From positions 1-51,640 of the forward strand of contig JAEUHK010000105.1 in NCBI GenBank assembly GCA_016795465.1: 51,640 bases of DNA, read 5' to 3'. The position numbers and the translations under genes are program-made. Origin of the DNA: Verrucomicrobiaceae bacterium. Lineage in GTDB: Bacteria; Verrucomicrobiota; Verrucomicrobiia; Verrucomicrobiales; Verrucomicrobiaceae. Of the stretch, positions 15,562 to 22,811 are shown one piece after another; position 1 is the first letter of the stretch, and every line of letters starts with the position of its first letter. Under the pieces are notes generated by a model, which had not been told where the DNA came from, did not search any database, and saw only the letters and a program-made list of their open reading frames with translations.

Positions 15562-16938
15562 ATGCCATCCGAATTCGCCGTCCATACCTCCCGCCGCCGC
15601 CTGCTGGCCGGGATGGGCATGGGATTGTCGGGCGTGGCGCTTTCGCATTTGATGGCGGAGTCGCGATCGCACTTTCCGGCGAAGGCGAAGCGGGTGATCT
15701 GGCTCTTCATGCATGGCGGGCCTAGCCATGTGGACCTGTTTGATCCGAAGCCGGAACTGGTGAAGCATGCGGGCAAACCTCTACCGGACAGTTATGGAGC
15801 CGTCGAGACGCGGCGGAAGGTGGCGCAGAATCCGCTGCTGGCTCCGGTGAAGCCTTTTCGGAAGCACGGCCAAAGCGGCATCGAGATCAGTGACTTCCTG
15901 CCGCACATGGCGGAGATCGCGGATGAGATGTGCGTGATCCGCAGTTGCCATGGCGATAGCGTGAACCATCCGCAATCGGTCTATCAGATGAACACGGGCT
16001 CGATCCTGATGGGCAAACCAAGCCTCGGGAGCTGGGTGAGCTACGGTCTCGGCAGCGAAAACGCGGACATGCCGGCCTTTGTGGTGATGCCTGATCCCGG
16101 TGGAGGACTCAAAGGCGGCCCACCTGCCTGGGGCAGCGGCTTTCTGCCCGCGACGTATCAAGGCACGACGATGCGTGCCGGGGCGAATCCCATCCTGCAT
16201 CTGCAAAGTCCGCAGAGCAGCGCCCGCCAGCGGGCCACGCTCGATCTCATCCAGCAGATGAATGCCACGCATCAGGCGCAACGTCCTGCCGACAGCGTGC
16301 TCGAAGCGCGAGTGAAGGCCTACGAACTGGCTTTTCGCATGCAAAGCGCCGCGCCGGATGTTGTGGACATTTCACACGAGACCGAGGCCACGAAGCGTCT
16401 CTACGGCATCGATGAGCCCAAGACGAGCGAGTTTGGCACCCGCTGCCTGCTGGCCCGCCGCATGATCGAACGCGGCGTGCGTTTTGTGCAGCTTTACTCC
16501 GGCGATACGAACGGCTGGGATGCACACGAGGATGTGTTGAAGAATCACACAGACTATGCCGCCCGCACGGACAAGCCGGTGGCCGGATTGATTCGCGACC
16601 TGAAACAACGTGGCCTGCTCGAAGACACGCTCGTCATCTGGGGCGGTGAGTTCGGCCGCATGCCAATGAGCGAAAAGGGCATGGGCCGCGATCATAATCC
16701 GTGGGGCTATACGACCGTGCTGTTCGGTGCCGGCGTGAAACACGGTCATGTCCACGGTGCCACTGATGACTTCGGCCTGCGTGCCGCGGTGGACAAGGTT
16801 CACATCCACGATCTACACGCGACAATCCTGCACCTGCTGGGCCTCGATCACGACCGGTTGACCTTCAAACACAATGGTCTCGCCGAGAAACTGACCGGCG
16901 TGGGCGAGTGCGGTGTGGTGAAGGGCGTCCTCGCCTGA
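15562..16938 (+). CDS. Tat-exported DUF1501 protein
   Basis: Members of this family are abundant in Planctomycetes and Verrucomicrobia. They have an alkaline-phosphatase/sulfatase-like fold and are often encoded next to a DUF1549/DUF1553 (cytochrome-like) protein, which is absent here. The twin-arginine signal is TSRRRLLAGMGMGLSGVALS at about 9-28. Core motifs: VIWLFMHGGPSHVDLFDPKP, FLPHMAEIADEMCVIRSCHG, HPQSVYQMNTGSILMGKPSLGSW (given as two overlapping parts, the latter from GSILMG), and VIWGGEFGRMPMSEKGMGRD with HNPWG. The ATG at 15562 begins the Tat signal; an in-frame ATG at 15511 would add 17 residues. It ends 6 nt before the convergent tadA. The substrate is unknown. Confidence 0.9.
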   Translation: MPSEFAVHTSRRRLLAGMGMGLSGVALSHLMAESRSHFPAKAKRVIWLFMHGGPSHVDLFDPKPELVKHAGKPLPDSYGAVETRRKVAQNPLLAPVKPFRKHGQSGIEISDFLPHMAEIADEMCVIRSCHGDSVNHPQSVYQMNTGSILMGKPSLGSWVSYGLGSENADMPAFVVMPDPGGGLKGGPPAWGSGFLPATYQGTTMRAGANPILHLQSPQSSARQRATLDLIQQMNATHQAQRPADSVLEARVKAYELAFRMQSAAPDVVDISHETEATKRLYGIDEPKTSEFGTRCLLARRMIERGVRFVQLYSGDTNGWDAHEDVLKNHTDYAARTDKPVAGLIRDLKQRGLLEDTLVIWGGEFGRMPMSEKGMGRDHNPWGYTTVLFGAGVKHGHVHGATDDFGLRAAVDKVHIHDLHATILHLLGLDHDRLTFKHNGLAEKLTGVGECGVVKGVLA

Positions 16939-16944
16939 TCTGGC

Positions 16945-17496
16945 TCACGGCCCGTCGAACTTCAAAGCCTCATCAGAAGACCCGGAGACGCCTTTTTGAT
17001 GCTCGCGGCCCTCAGCGCGGCGTTTGCGTGCCTCGGCGAAGAAATCCTTCAAAATCATGACGCAGTCGTCTTGAAGCACACCTTGGGTGATTTCGCAGCG
17101 GTGGTTCAGATTGGGAGCCTGGATGAGATTCCAGAAACCGCCGGCTCCGCCACCCTTTGGGTCAGGGCATCCAAAAATGACACGCCGCACGCGACAATGC
17201 ACGATGGCCCCCGCACACATCGGGCAGGGCTCTTTCGTGACGTAGAGATCGCAATCAGTGAGCCGCCAGTCGCCCAAGGCGCTCTGTGCCTGCGTGAGAG
17301 CCAGCATCTCGGAGTGCGCGGTGGCATCTTTGAGGGTCTCCACCTGGTTCCAAGCCCTGGCGATGAGCTTTCCCTCATGCACGATGACAGCTCCGATGGG
17401 CACCTCGTGCTGTTTCGCGGCCTTCCGGGCCATGCGAAGCGCCTCGCGCATGTAATGGGCGTCGTCGGGAATAAAAATGTCGGACTCGGAGCTCAA
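16945..17496 (-). CDS. tadA: tRNA-specific adenosine deaminase TadA
   Basis: Cytidine-deaminase fold enzyme that converts A34 to inosine in tRNA-Arg(ACG). Zinc and catalytic motifs are ATAHSEMLAL (His-x-Glu, with Ser in place of the usual Ala) and VTKEPCPMCAGAIVHCRV (Cys-x-x-Cys). The following segment, GCPDPKGGGAGG, matches the family. It has 183 residues, slightly longer than the usual 150-170 because of a basic and acidic C-terminal tail. The divergent rpe gene starts 75 nt away, across a short repeat. Confidence 0.92.
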   Translation of the reverse strand: MSSESDIFIPDDAHYMREALRMARKAAKQHEVPIGAVIVHEGKLIARAWNQVETLKDATAHSEMLALTQAQSALGDWRLTDCDLYVTKEPCPMCAGAIVHCRVRRVIFGCPDPKGGGAGGFWNLIQAPNLNHRCEITQGVLQDDCVMILKDFFAEARKRRAEGREHQKGVSGSSDEALKFDGP

Positions 17497-17523
17497 GCTG
17501 CGGGTTTGTTACCGTGCTTCGCA

Positions 17524-17544
17524 AAACTTGAAACTTGAAACTTG
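17524..17544. repeat. ACTTGAA heptamer triplet
   Basis: Three tandem copies of AACTTGA lie in the 75-nt region between the divergent genes tadA and rpe. The unit length is the same as that of the other arrays in the window, but the sequence is a different family. Confidence 0.7.
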
Positions 17545-17571
17545 GGACCCCGGCCCTTTAAAGGGGAGGCC

Positions 17572-18246
17572 ATGACGCACGAGACAAACCTGATCCTTCC
17601 TTCCCTGCTGGCCGCCGACTGGTCCAAAGTGGCCGCTGAGGTAAAACGGGCCGAGGATGCCGGGGCGCAGTGGCTGCATCTCGATGTGATGGACGGCAGC
17701 TTCGTGGACAACATCTCCTTCGGCCCGCAGATGGTGCAGGTGGTGCGGAAGTGCACCGCGATGTATCTCGACGTGCATTTGATGATCCACCGTGCGGACC
17801 ACTACCTCGAAAGGTTCATCAAAGCAGGCGCCAACAACATCACCATCCACGTGGAGGCGAATTACGAAAGCTCTGTGGCAGAAACACTGAAACGCATTCG
17901 TGCCGCGGGCCTGCACTGCGGCATCGCACTTCATCCCAGCACGCCGTTTGAGGCCGCCCTGCCTTACATGAAGGACATTGATCTGCTTTTGATCATGACC
18001 GTGGTGCCTGGTTTTGGCGGACAACCCTTCATGGAGAAGGAAACGATGCCCAAACTGGCCGCGGCGCGGGATTATCGCGACCAGCATGGCCTGAAGTTCC
18101 ATCTGGAAGTCGATGGCGGCATCTACACAAACACCGCGCCAATCGCCCGGCAGAACGGCGCGAATCTGTTTGTCTGCGGCACCTCGTCCTTCGGCCCGCC
18201 AGACATGGGCCAGGCGATGCGTGATCTGGCTGCGGCAGTAGCCTGA
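17572..18246 (+). CDS. rpe: Ribulose-phosphate 3-epimerase
   Basis: TIM-barrel enzyme of the pentose phosphate pathway that interconverts ribulose 5-phosphate and xylulose 5-phosphate. Motifs: ILPSLLAADW near the start, WLHLDVMDGSFVDNISFGP (metal His and Asp at about 37-39), YLDVHLMIH, GIALHPSTP, LLIMTVVPGFGGQPF, and LEVDGGI with the second metal Asp. The 224 residues match the family. The ATG at 17572 is preceded by AAAGGGGAGG, a good ribosome-binding site 5 nt away; an in-frame ATG at 17542 lacks one. Confidence 0.93.
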   Translation: MTHETNLILPSLLAADWSKVAAEVKRAEDAGAQWLHLDVMDGSFVDNISFGPQMVQVVRKCTAMYLDVHLMIHRADHYLERFIKAGANNITIHVEANYESSVAETLKRIRAAGLHCGIALHPSTPFEAALPYMKDIDLLLIMTVVPGFGGQPFMEKETMPKLAAARDYRDQHGLKFHLEVDGGIYTNTAPIARQNGANLFVCGTSSFGPPDMGQAMRDLAAAVA

Positions 18247-18248
18247 GT

Positions 18249-18284
18249 TGAAAAAAAGAAGCGGAAGACATCAAGTCTTCCGCT
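18249..18284 (-). terminator. Rho-independent terminator of infC
   Basis: The stem AGCGGAAGAC pairs with GTCTTCCGCT (18260-18269 with 18275-18284) across a 5-nt loop. On the minus strand it is followed by TTCTTTTTTTC. It lies 22 nt past the infC stop and also separates the convergent rpe gene. Confidence 0.85.
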
Positions 18285-18305
18285 CCGTGAATCGGGGCCT
18301 GGATA

Positions 18306-19316
18306 CTATTCGAGCGGGGGCTCGATCATGACAGGCTTCTTCTTGTGCTGAGGCTGGCGGCGCTCCTCGTGGTGCTCCTCCTCATGGTCGTCATGATCAT
18401 CGTTCTCATCATGCTTGTCCTCACGAGGGTCATGATCGCCATGAAAGTCATGCTCATGGTGCTCGGTGATGCCTTTGAGGTGCGGCTTGAATTTGCGATG
18501 GCGCTGCTGGCCCGGTAGCGGGCTGATCTGCATGTTGATGTTTCGACCGGCCATTTTGGGCTCCTGATCGCACTGGCCCATCGTTTTGAGGTCCTCCTTG
18601 ATCTTGCCGGCGAGCTGATGGCCGAGTTCCTGGTGAGCCATCTGACGGCCACGGAACTGGAGCTGGATGCGCACCTTGTGACCTTCAGCCAGGAAGTCCT
18701 CAGCGTGGGTGATCTTGATGAGGTAGTCATGCGGATCGATGCCGATGCGGAACTTCATCTCCTTCACCTTGCCGCCCTTCTGATGCTTGTGGGCCTCCTT
18801 CTTGTGCTTCTCCTGGATGTACTTGAATTTGCCGTAGTTGACGATCTTGCACACCGGCGGATCGGCTTGCGGAGCCACTTCGACGAGATCCAAACCACGC
18901 TCACGAGCGATGCGCAGGGCCTGATGGGTAGGCAGGATGCCGAGCTGATGCTGGCCATCCTCCTCGACGACGCGGACCTTTGGCGCACGGATGCGTTCGT
19001 TGACACGATAGAGTTCGTTGGAATGACGTCCGCGGTCGCGATCACGACCACCGGGGCCTCCGGGCCGGTTTCCACCGCCTTGTGGTCCTCCGCCAAACGG
19101 ACGCGGAGGGCCACCGCCTTGTCCAGGGGGACGATTCTGCGGAGGTCCTGAAGGAGCTCCACCGAAGCGATTACCTCCACCGCCACCCGCGCCCTGGGGT
19201 CTCGGCCCACCTGCACCCAGCGGACGCTGCGGCGAGGGACCTTGTTGAGATTGCTGCGGACGGGCCGGAAGGCCTCCGAATTGTCCGCTGTTCAGGGTTT
19301 GGAATGGATTGCTAAT
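18306..19316 (-). CDS. infC: Translation initiation factor IF-3 with AUU start and long N- and C-terminal extensions
   Basis: The IF-3 core is clear from about residue 110: YRVNERIRAPKVRVVEEDG, LGILPTHQALRIARERGLDL, DPPVCKIVNYGKFKY, then the C-domain EMKFRIGIDPHDYLIKITHA and RIQLQFRGRQMAHQ. IF-3 binds the 30S subunit and checks initiator tRNA and start codon. The frame extends upstream without ATG, GTG or TTG to an ATT at 19316, 6 nt after a perfect GGAGG (19327-19323); AUU is the classic infC start used for autoregulation. This adds about 105 residues rich in Gly, Pro, Gln, Asn and Arg. The C-terminus adds about 45 residues rich in His, Asp and Glu. The total is 336 residues against about 180 normally. 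The usual partners rpmI and rplT are not adjacent. Confidence 0.9.
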   Translation of the reverse strand: MSNPFQTLNSGQFGGLPARPQQSQQGPSPQRPLGAGGPRPQGAGGGGGNRFGGAPSGPPQNRPPGQGGGPPRPFGGGPQGGGNRPGGPGGRDRDRGRHSNELYRVNERIRAPKVRVVEEDGQHQLGILPTHQALRIARERGLDLVEVAPQADPPVCKIVNYGKFKYIQEKHKKEAHKHQKGGKVKEMKFRIGIDPHDYLIKITHAEDFLAEGHKVRIQLQFRGRQMAHQELGHQLAGKIKEDLKTMGQCDQEPKMAGRNINMQISPLPGQQRHRKFKPHLKGITEHHEHDFHGDHDPREDKHDENDDHDDHEEEHHEERRQPQHKKKPVMIEPPLE

Positions 19317-19641
19317 AGGTTACCTCCGTGTTGGTTCGCGTGCTTTCCCACCGGGAACCATCCCGGGAAGAAAAAGGTTTCATCTGGCGGGGTGCTTTGT
19401 CGATCATACATCAGCACCAGCCCGCCATCGGCATGAGACGCGCCTCGTTCCCCCGGTTTTCCGGATGGTCAGGGCGCTGGGAATGACAAATCATGCAGGG
19501 GGGAAACTTGGGAAGACTTCGTCTGGCCTACTTGAAACATGCCTAAACGGAGTCGCGCATCAAACGCAGTTATAGTGTAGGAGCTTTCATGCCAAGCGGC
19601 AAGAATTCTTTATCCCAAGTGCGCATCCGCACGCAAACGGA
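19317..19641 (-). promoter_or_regulatory. infC promoter and structured 5' leader (no gene)
   Basis: No gene is visible here. On the minus strand a possible sigma-70 promoter is TTGCCG (19602-19597), 17 nt, TACACT (19579-19574), which would give a leader of about 250 nt. The leader can form a bulged stem of GGCGGG...GTGCT with AGCAC...CCCGCC (19386-19426) and a hairpin CCGGGA-loop-TCCCGG (19351-19366) that ends 24 nt before the Shine-Dalgarno. GGAGG at 19327-19323 serves the ATT start. Promoter and structures are predictions by eye. Confidence 0.4.
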
Positions 19642-20478
19642 TCAGGCTGCAGTCGGAGCACCGCGGTCGATGGTGGCCTCCACGACATGCTTCGGGGGCT
19701 CCTTGATGTCATGCACGATGCGCAGCCAGCCCAGCACCTTCAGCACATAGTAAGTGATGTCGATCTCCCACCAGCGGAAGCCCTGCCGGGCGCAATGCTG
19801 GTAGTAGTGGTGGTTGTTGTGCCAGCCTTCACCGAGGGTCAGGATGGCCAGGATGAGGGAGTTTTTGCTCGATTCGCCCGTTTCATAGCGACGCTTGCCG
19901 AGCATGTGGCAGAGGGAGTTGATGAAGAAGGTGGTATGATAGAGCACCACGGTGCTCACGCAGAAGCACCACAGGAAGGCGACCAGGCCGCCGAGCCACC
20001 AGCAGGTCAGTGCCAGCACAAGAGGCGGGATGAAGTGGTAGGTGTTCAGGAAAACGAGCTCCGGGAACTTGGTGAGATCCTTCACGCGTTTCGCATCGAA
20101 AGTCTCGTAATCGGGTGCCAGGATCCAACCCACATGCGCCCAGTAGAATCCCTGCTGCTTCACCGAATGGATGTCCTCCGGCTGATCGGAGTGCTGGTGA
20201 TGGTGGCGATGATGCGCCGCCCACCAGAGCGCTCCTTTTTGGGCCGACATGCCACCCAGCCAGGCCAGGACGAACTGGAACCAGCGGGACGTCTTATACG
20301 ACCGGTGTGAGAAATAGCGATGGTAACCACCGGTGATGCCAAACTTGCGAATCAAGAACAGTCCCACGGCCAAGGCGAGCATCCAAGGCTCTGGCTTCAC
20401 GAAGAAGGCACTGATCGCGAGGATGTGGATGGTGAAGAACAGCAGGGCGCCAGGCGAGAAATACGATGCTTTGACCAC
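19642..20478 (-). CDS. Acyl-CoA / stearoyl-type delta-9 fatty acid desaturase
   Basis: Membrane di-iron desaturase with all three histidine boxes: HRYFSH (about residue 53), HRHHHQH (about 90) and GEGWHNNHHYYQH (about 218). Hydrophobic pairs frame them (ALLFFTIHILAISAFFV, LVLALTCWWLGGLVAFLW). It inserts a cis double bond in a saturated acyl chain, helping membrane fluidity. The 278 residues match bacterial members, which lack a cytochrome b5 domain. It is last in a minus-strand run after aroE and a small zinc-ribbon protein, 96 nt from the latter. Confidence 0.9.
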   Translation of the reverse strand: MVKASYFSPGALLFFTIHILAISAFFVKPEPWMLALAVGLFLIRKFGITGGYHRYFSHRSYKTSRWFQFVLAWLGGMSAQKGALWWAAHHRHHHQHSDQPEDIHSVKQQGFYWAHVGWILAPDYETFDAKRVKDLTKFPELVFLNTYHFIPPLVLALTCWWLGGLVAFLWCFCVSTVVLYHTTFFINSLCHMLGKRRYETGESSKNSLILAILTLGEGWHNNHHYYQHCARQGFRWWEIDITYYVLKVLGWLRIVHDIKEPPKHVVEATIDRGAPTAA

Positions 20479-20574
20479 GAACGAAGAGTTTGAATTGGTT
20501 GATTGCCAGCAGACCCGGGGAACAGGCCTCGAAAAGGCGGCGGGATGGTGTCCATCCGGCCCGGAAGTGCAAGT

Positions 20575-20856
20575 CTAATGATCCTTCCCGCAAACAAGGC
20601 ACATAAAACGGTTGCCACGGCCCTCAATCTCATAGGCCTTGCCCTTGCAGTAGGGGCAACGAACCGGGACAAAGACCCGGATCGCCCAGCGGCCGATCAG
20701 AAAGAAGACCACCGCAGTCACCAAAAGGGTGATCATCAGCACCGGCGTCTTCATTTCGAACCAAAAGTTCAGCAAGTAGGCCCCATAGCAGGCAACCGCC
20801 GCCAGCAAGGGCGGGCCGAAAAAGCTGAGGATGAAGTGCTGGTTGGCTTTCAGCAT
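20575..20856 (-). CDS. Small membrane protein with a C-terminal zinc ribbon
   Basis: This 93-residue protein has two hydrophobic helices (ILSFFGPPLLAAVACYGAYL at about 9-28, and VLMITLLVTAVVFFLIGRWA at about 39-58). A short cytosolic zinc ribbon follows, CPYCKGKAYEIEG and FMCLVCGKDH, with two Cys-x-x-Cys pairs. The family is not one I recognise. The ATG at 20856 is 13 nt after the aroE stop, so it is likely co-transcribed with aroE. A role as a metal- or redox-sensing membrane protein would be a guess. Confidence 0.7.
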   Translation of the reverse strand: MLKANQHFILSFFGPPLLAAVACYGAYLLNFWFEMKTPVLMITLLVTAVVFFLIGRWAIRVFVPVRCPYCKGKAYEIEGRGNRFMCLVCGKDH

Positions 20857-20869
20857 GAGCGGGCATCTT

Positions 20870-21784
20870 TCACGCCTTTGCGGGATTCCGCAAGCCTTCG
20901 CGCATGGCCTCCAGCGGTGCCGCGCCGCCAAACCAGTGCTCAAACGAGATCGCTCCCTGGTGCAGCAGCAGCGTGAGGCCATCCACGACCTTCGCACCAG
21001 CCTGCCTCGCATCCGCGAGCAGCGGCGTCTCGCCATCCGCACGATAAACCATGTCAAAAACAAGGTGCCTCGCCTGCAAGGCCCCCGCGGGCACGAGGCA
21101 TGCATCACCGCTTTTCATGCCGAGCGAGGTCGCATTCACAATGAGGTCGATCTCCGGCAAAACCGCCGCCACGGCCTCATCGGTCCACGAAATCAGACTC
21201 ACCTCCGTTTGACGCGAAATCGCCGAAACCTCACTCGCGAGGGTTTCGGCCTTCGAAGCCGTGCGATTGGCCAAAACAAGCTTCGCGCAGCCCACCAGCG
21301 CACTTTGCACCGCCACCGCACGTCCTGCGCCACCACCGGCACCGAGAATGAGCACGCGCAGATCCTTCACCTCGGCACCAAAGGCCTCACGCACGCTGCG
21401 CAGATAGCCCGGGCCATCGCTGTTGTAGCCAAACAGCCTGCCTTCGCGGATCGCCAGCGTATTCACTGCACCGAGTTGCCGCGCCAGCGGATCAATTTCA
21501 TCCACGGCGTCCAGCGCCTCAAACTTGTGCGGGATCGTGATGTTCACTCCGAGGAATCCACACTTGGCAAACTGCCGGAACGCCTCCGCTACCCTGCCCT
21601 GCGGCACTTGCACGCGAATGTATTGCGCCTCGATGCCACGAGCCTGCAAAGCCGGATTGTGCATCTGCGGACTGCGCGAGTGCGCGATCGGATCGCCGAT
21701 CACCGCCAGCCGTGCCGGCGGCGCGAATCGCCCCGCCACCGCGTCCCAGTTCAAAAGTTCGTCAAAGTTCAAAAACTCGCCCAT
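20870..21784 (-). CDS. aroE: Shikimate dehydrogenase
   Basis: NADPH-dependent reduction of 3-dehydroshikimate to shikimate, in the aromatic amino acid pathway. N-terminal substrate domain: LAVIGDPIAHSRSPQMHN at about 27-44, GVNITIPHKFEALDAVDEI (catalytic Lys in the PHK motif), GAVNTLAIREGRLFGYNSDG. Rossmann domain: VLILGAGGGAGRAVAVQSA, then LVLANRTASKAE. Late motif: VFDMVYRADGETPLL, and DGLTLLLHQGAISFEHWFG. The ATG at 21784 gives 304 residues, a little over the usual 270-290. The frame stays open far upstream, antisense to the ThuA-like gene, but that part is not homologous. It is divergent from the ThuA-like gene. Confidence 0.93.
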   Translation of the reverse strand: MGEFLNFDELLNWDAVAGRFAPPARLAVIGDPIAHSRSPQMHNPALQARGIEAQYIRVQVPQGRVAEAFRQFAKCGFLGVNITIPHKFEALDAVDEIDPLARQLGAVNTLAIREGRLFGYNSDGPGYLRSVREAFGAEVKDLRVLILGAGGGAGRAVAVQSALVGCAKLVLANRTASKAETLASEVSAISRQTEVSLISWTDEAVAAVLPEIDLIVNATSLGMKSGDACLVPAGALQARHLVFDMVYRADGETPLLADARQAGAKVVDGLTLLLHQGAISFEHWFGGAAPLEAMREGLRNPAKA

Positions 21785-21886
21785 TGCCCGCAGACATGGC
21801 TCGGAAGCATGGCCTGTCAAAGCGCCCGCAATTTTCCCCTCGACACACCGTTCCTTCCACGCTGCAATCGCCGCCCTTTCCCAGCC

Positions 21887-22750
21887 ATGAAACTGCTCTT
21901 CCCACTGCTCACTCTCGGCCTCAGCGCCGTCGTCTTCCTCGCACGCGCCGCTGACACGCCCGTGAAGCCCCTCCGCGTGCTCATCGTGGCCGGCGGCTGC
22001 TGCCACGAATACGACAAGCAGCCCATGGCCCTCAAAGAAGGCATTGAGTCCCGCATCCACGCGATTGTCGATGTCGCCTACAATCCCGACAAGAGCACCA
22101 AGGCCACCTTTGAGATCTACAAAGCCAAGGACTGGGACAAGGACTTCGACGTCATCATCCACGACGAATGCAGCGCCGATGTCACCGATCCCGCCTATGT
22201 GGGTGCCATCCTCGGTGCCCACAAGGCCGGCAAGCCCGCCGTGAACCTCCACTGCGCCATGCACAGCTACCGCTGGGGCAATTTCCGCGAGCCCGTGAAG
22301 CCCGGTGCCGACAACGCTGGCTGGTATGAATACCTCGGCCTCCAATCCACCGGCCACGGCCCGCAGCAGCCCATCGACATCACCTTCACCGACAAGGACA
22401 ACCCGATCACCAAAGGCCTCGAAAACTGGACGACCATCAACGAGGAACTCTATAACAACATCCAAGTCCTCACCGGCAAAGCGATTGCTTCCGGCCATCA
22501 GATTGTGCCGCCAAAGGCCAAGAAGGGCGAAAAACTCCCGCCCGATGCCAAGCCCACCGAAGCCACCGCAGTCGTCGCTTGGACCAATGAATACGGCCCG
22601 AACAAGACCAAGATCTTCTCCACCACCATCGGCCACAACACCGCCACCGTCTCCGATGCCCGCTACCTCGACCTCATCACCCGCGGCCTCCTCTGGACCA
22701 CCGGCCACCTCGACGAGAATGGCAAGGCCAAGGACGGCTACGGCAAGTAA
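21887..22750 (+). CDS. Secreted ThuA-like domain protein
   Basis: The protein has 287 residues with a signal peptide MKLLFPLLTLGLSAVVFLARA. The ThuA-like (class I glutamine amidotransferase-like) domain follows: LRVLIVAGGCCHEYDKQP at about 28-45, DVIIHDECSADVTDP, GKPAVNLHCAMHSYRWGNF, PITKGLENWTTINEELYNN, AWTNEYGPNKTKIFSTTIGHN. ThuA proteins occur in trehalose-use operons and are common as secreted forms in this phylum; biochemical function is poorly known. The ATG at 21887 starts the signal peptide. It is followed after 58 nt by the TPR-redoxin gene. Confidence 0.87.
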   Translation: MKLLFPLLTLGLSAVVFLARAADTPVKPLRVLIVAGGCCHEYDKQPMALKEGIESRIHAIVDVAYNPDKSTKATFEIYKAKDWDKDFDVIIHDECSADVTDPAYVGAILGAHKAGKPAVNLHCAMHSYRWGNFREPVKPGADNAGWYEYLGLQSTGHGPQQPIDITFTDKDNPITKGLENWTTINEELYNNIQVLTGKAIASGHQIVPPKAKKGEKLPPDAKPTEATAVVAWTNEYGPNKTKIFSTTIGHNTATVSDARYLDLITRGLLWTTGHLDENGKAKDGYGK

Positions 22751-22771
22751 CACCCGGCACCGATTTACTCT

Positions 22772-22811
22772 CATAGGTCATGTGAGTCCCATGTGACCCA
22801 TATGACTTATG
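22772..22811. repeat. CATATGAC-type near-tandem repeats at a gene start
   Basis: Degenerate units around CATGTGAGTC, CATGTGACC and CATATGACTT run up to and include the ATG at 22809. The unit is about nine to ten bases long, not seven. Confidence 0.55.

Noticed and set aside
20870..22774. 634-codon version of aroE
   Set aside because: The first 330 codons are antisense to the ThuA-like gene; homology to shikimate dehydrogenase begins only after the ATG at 21784.
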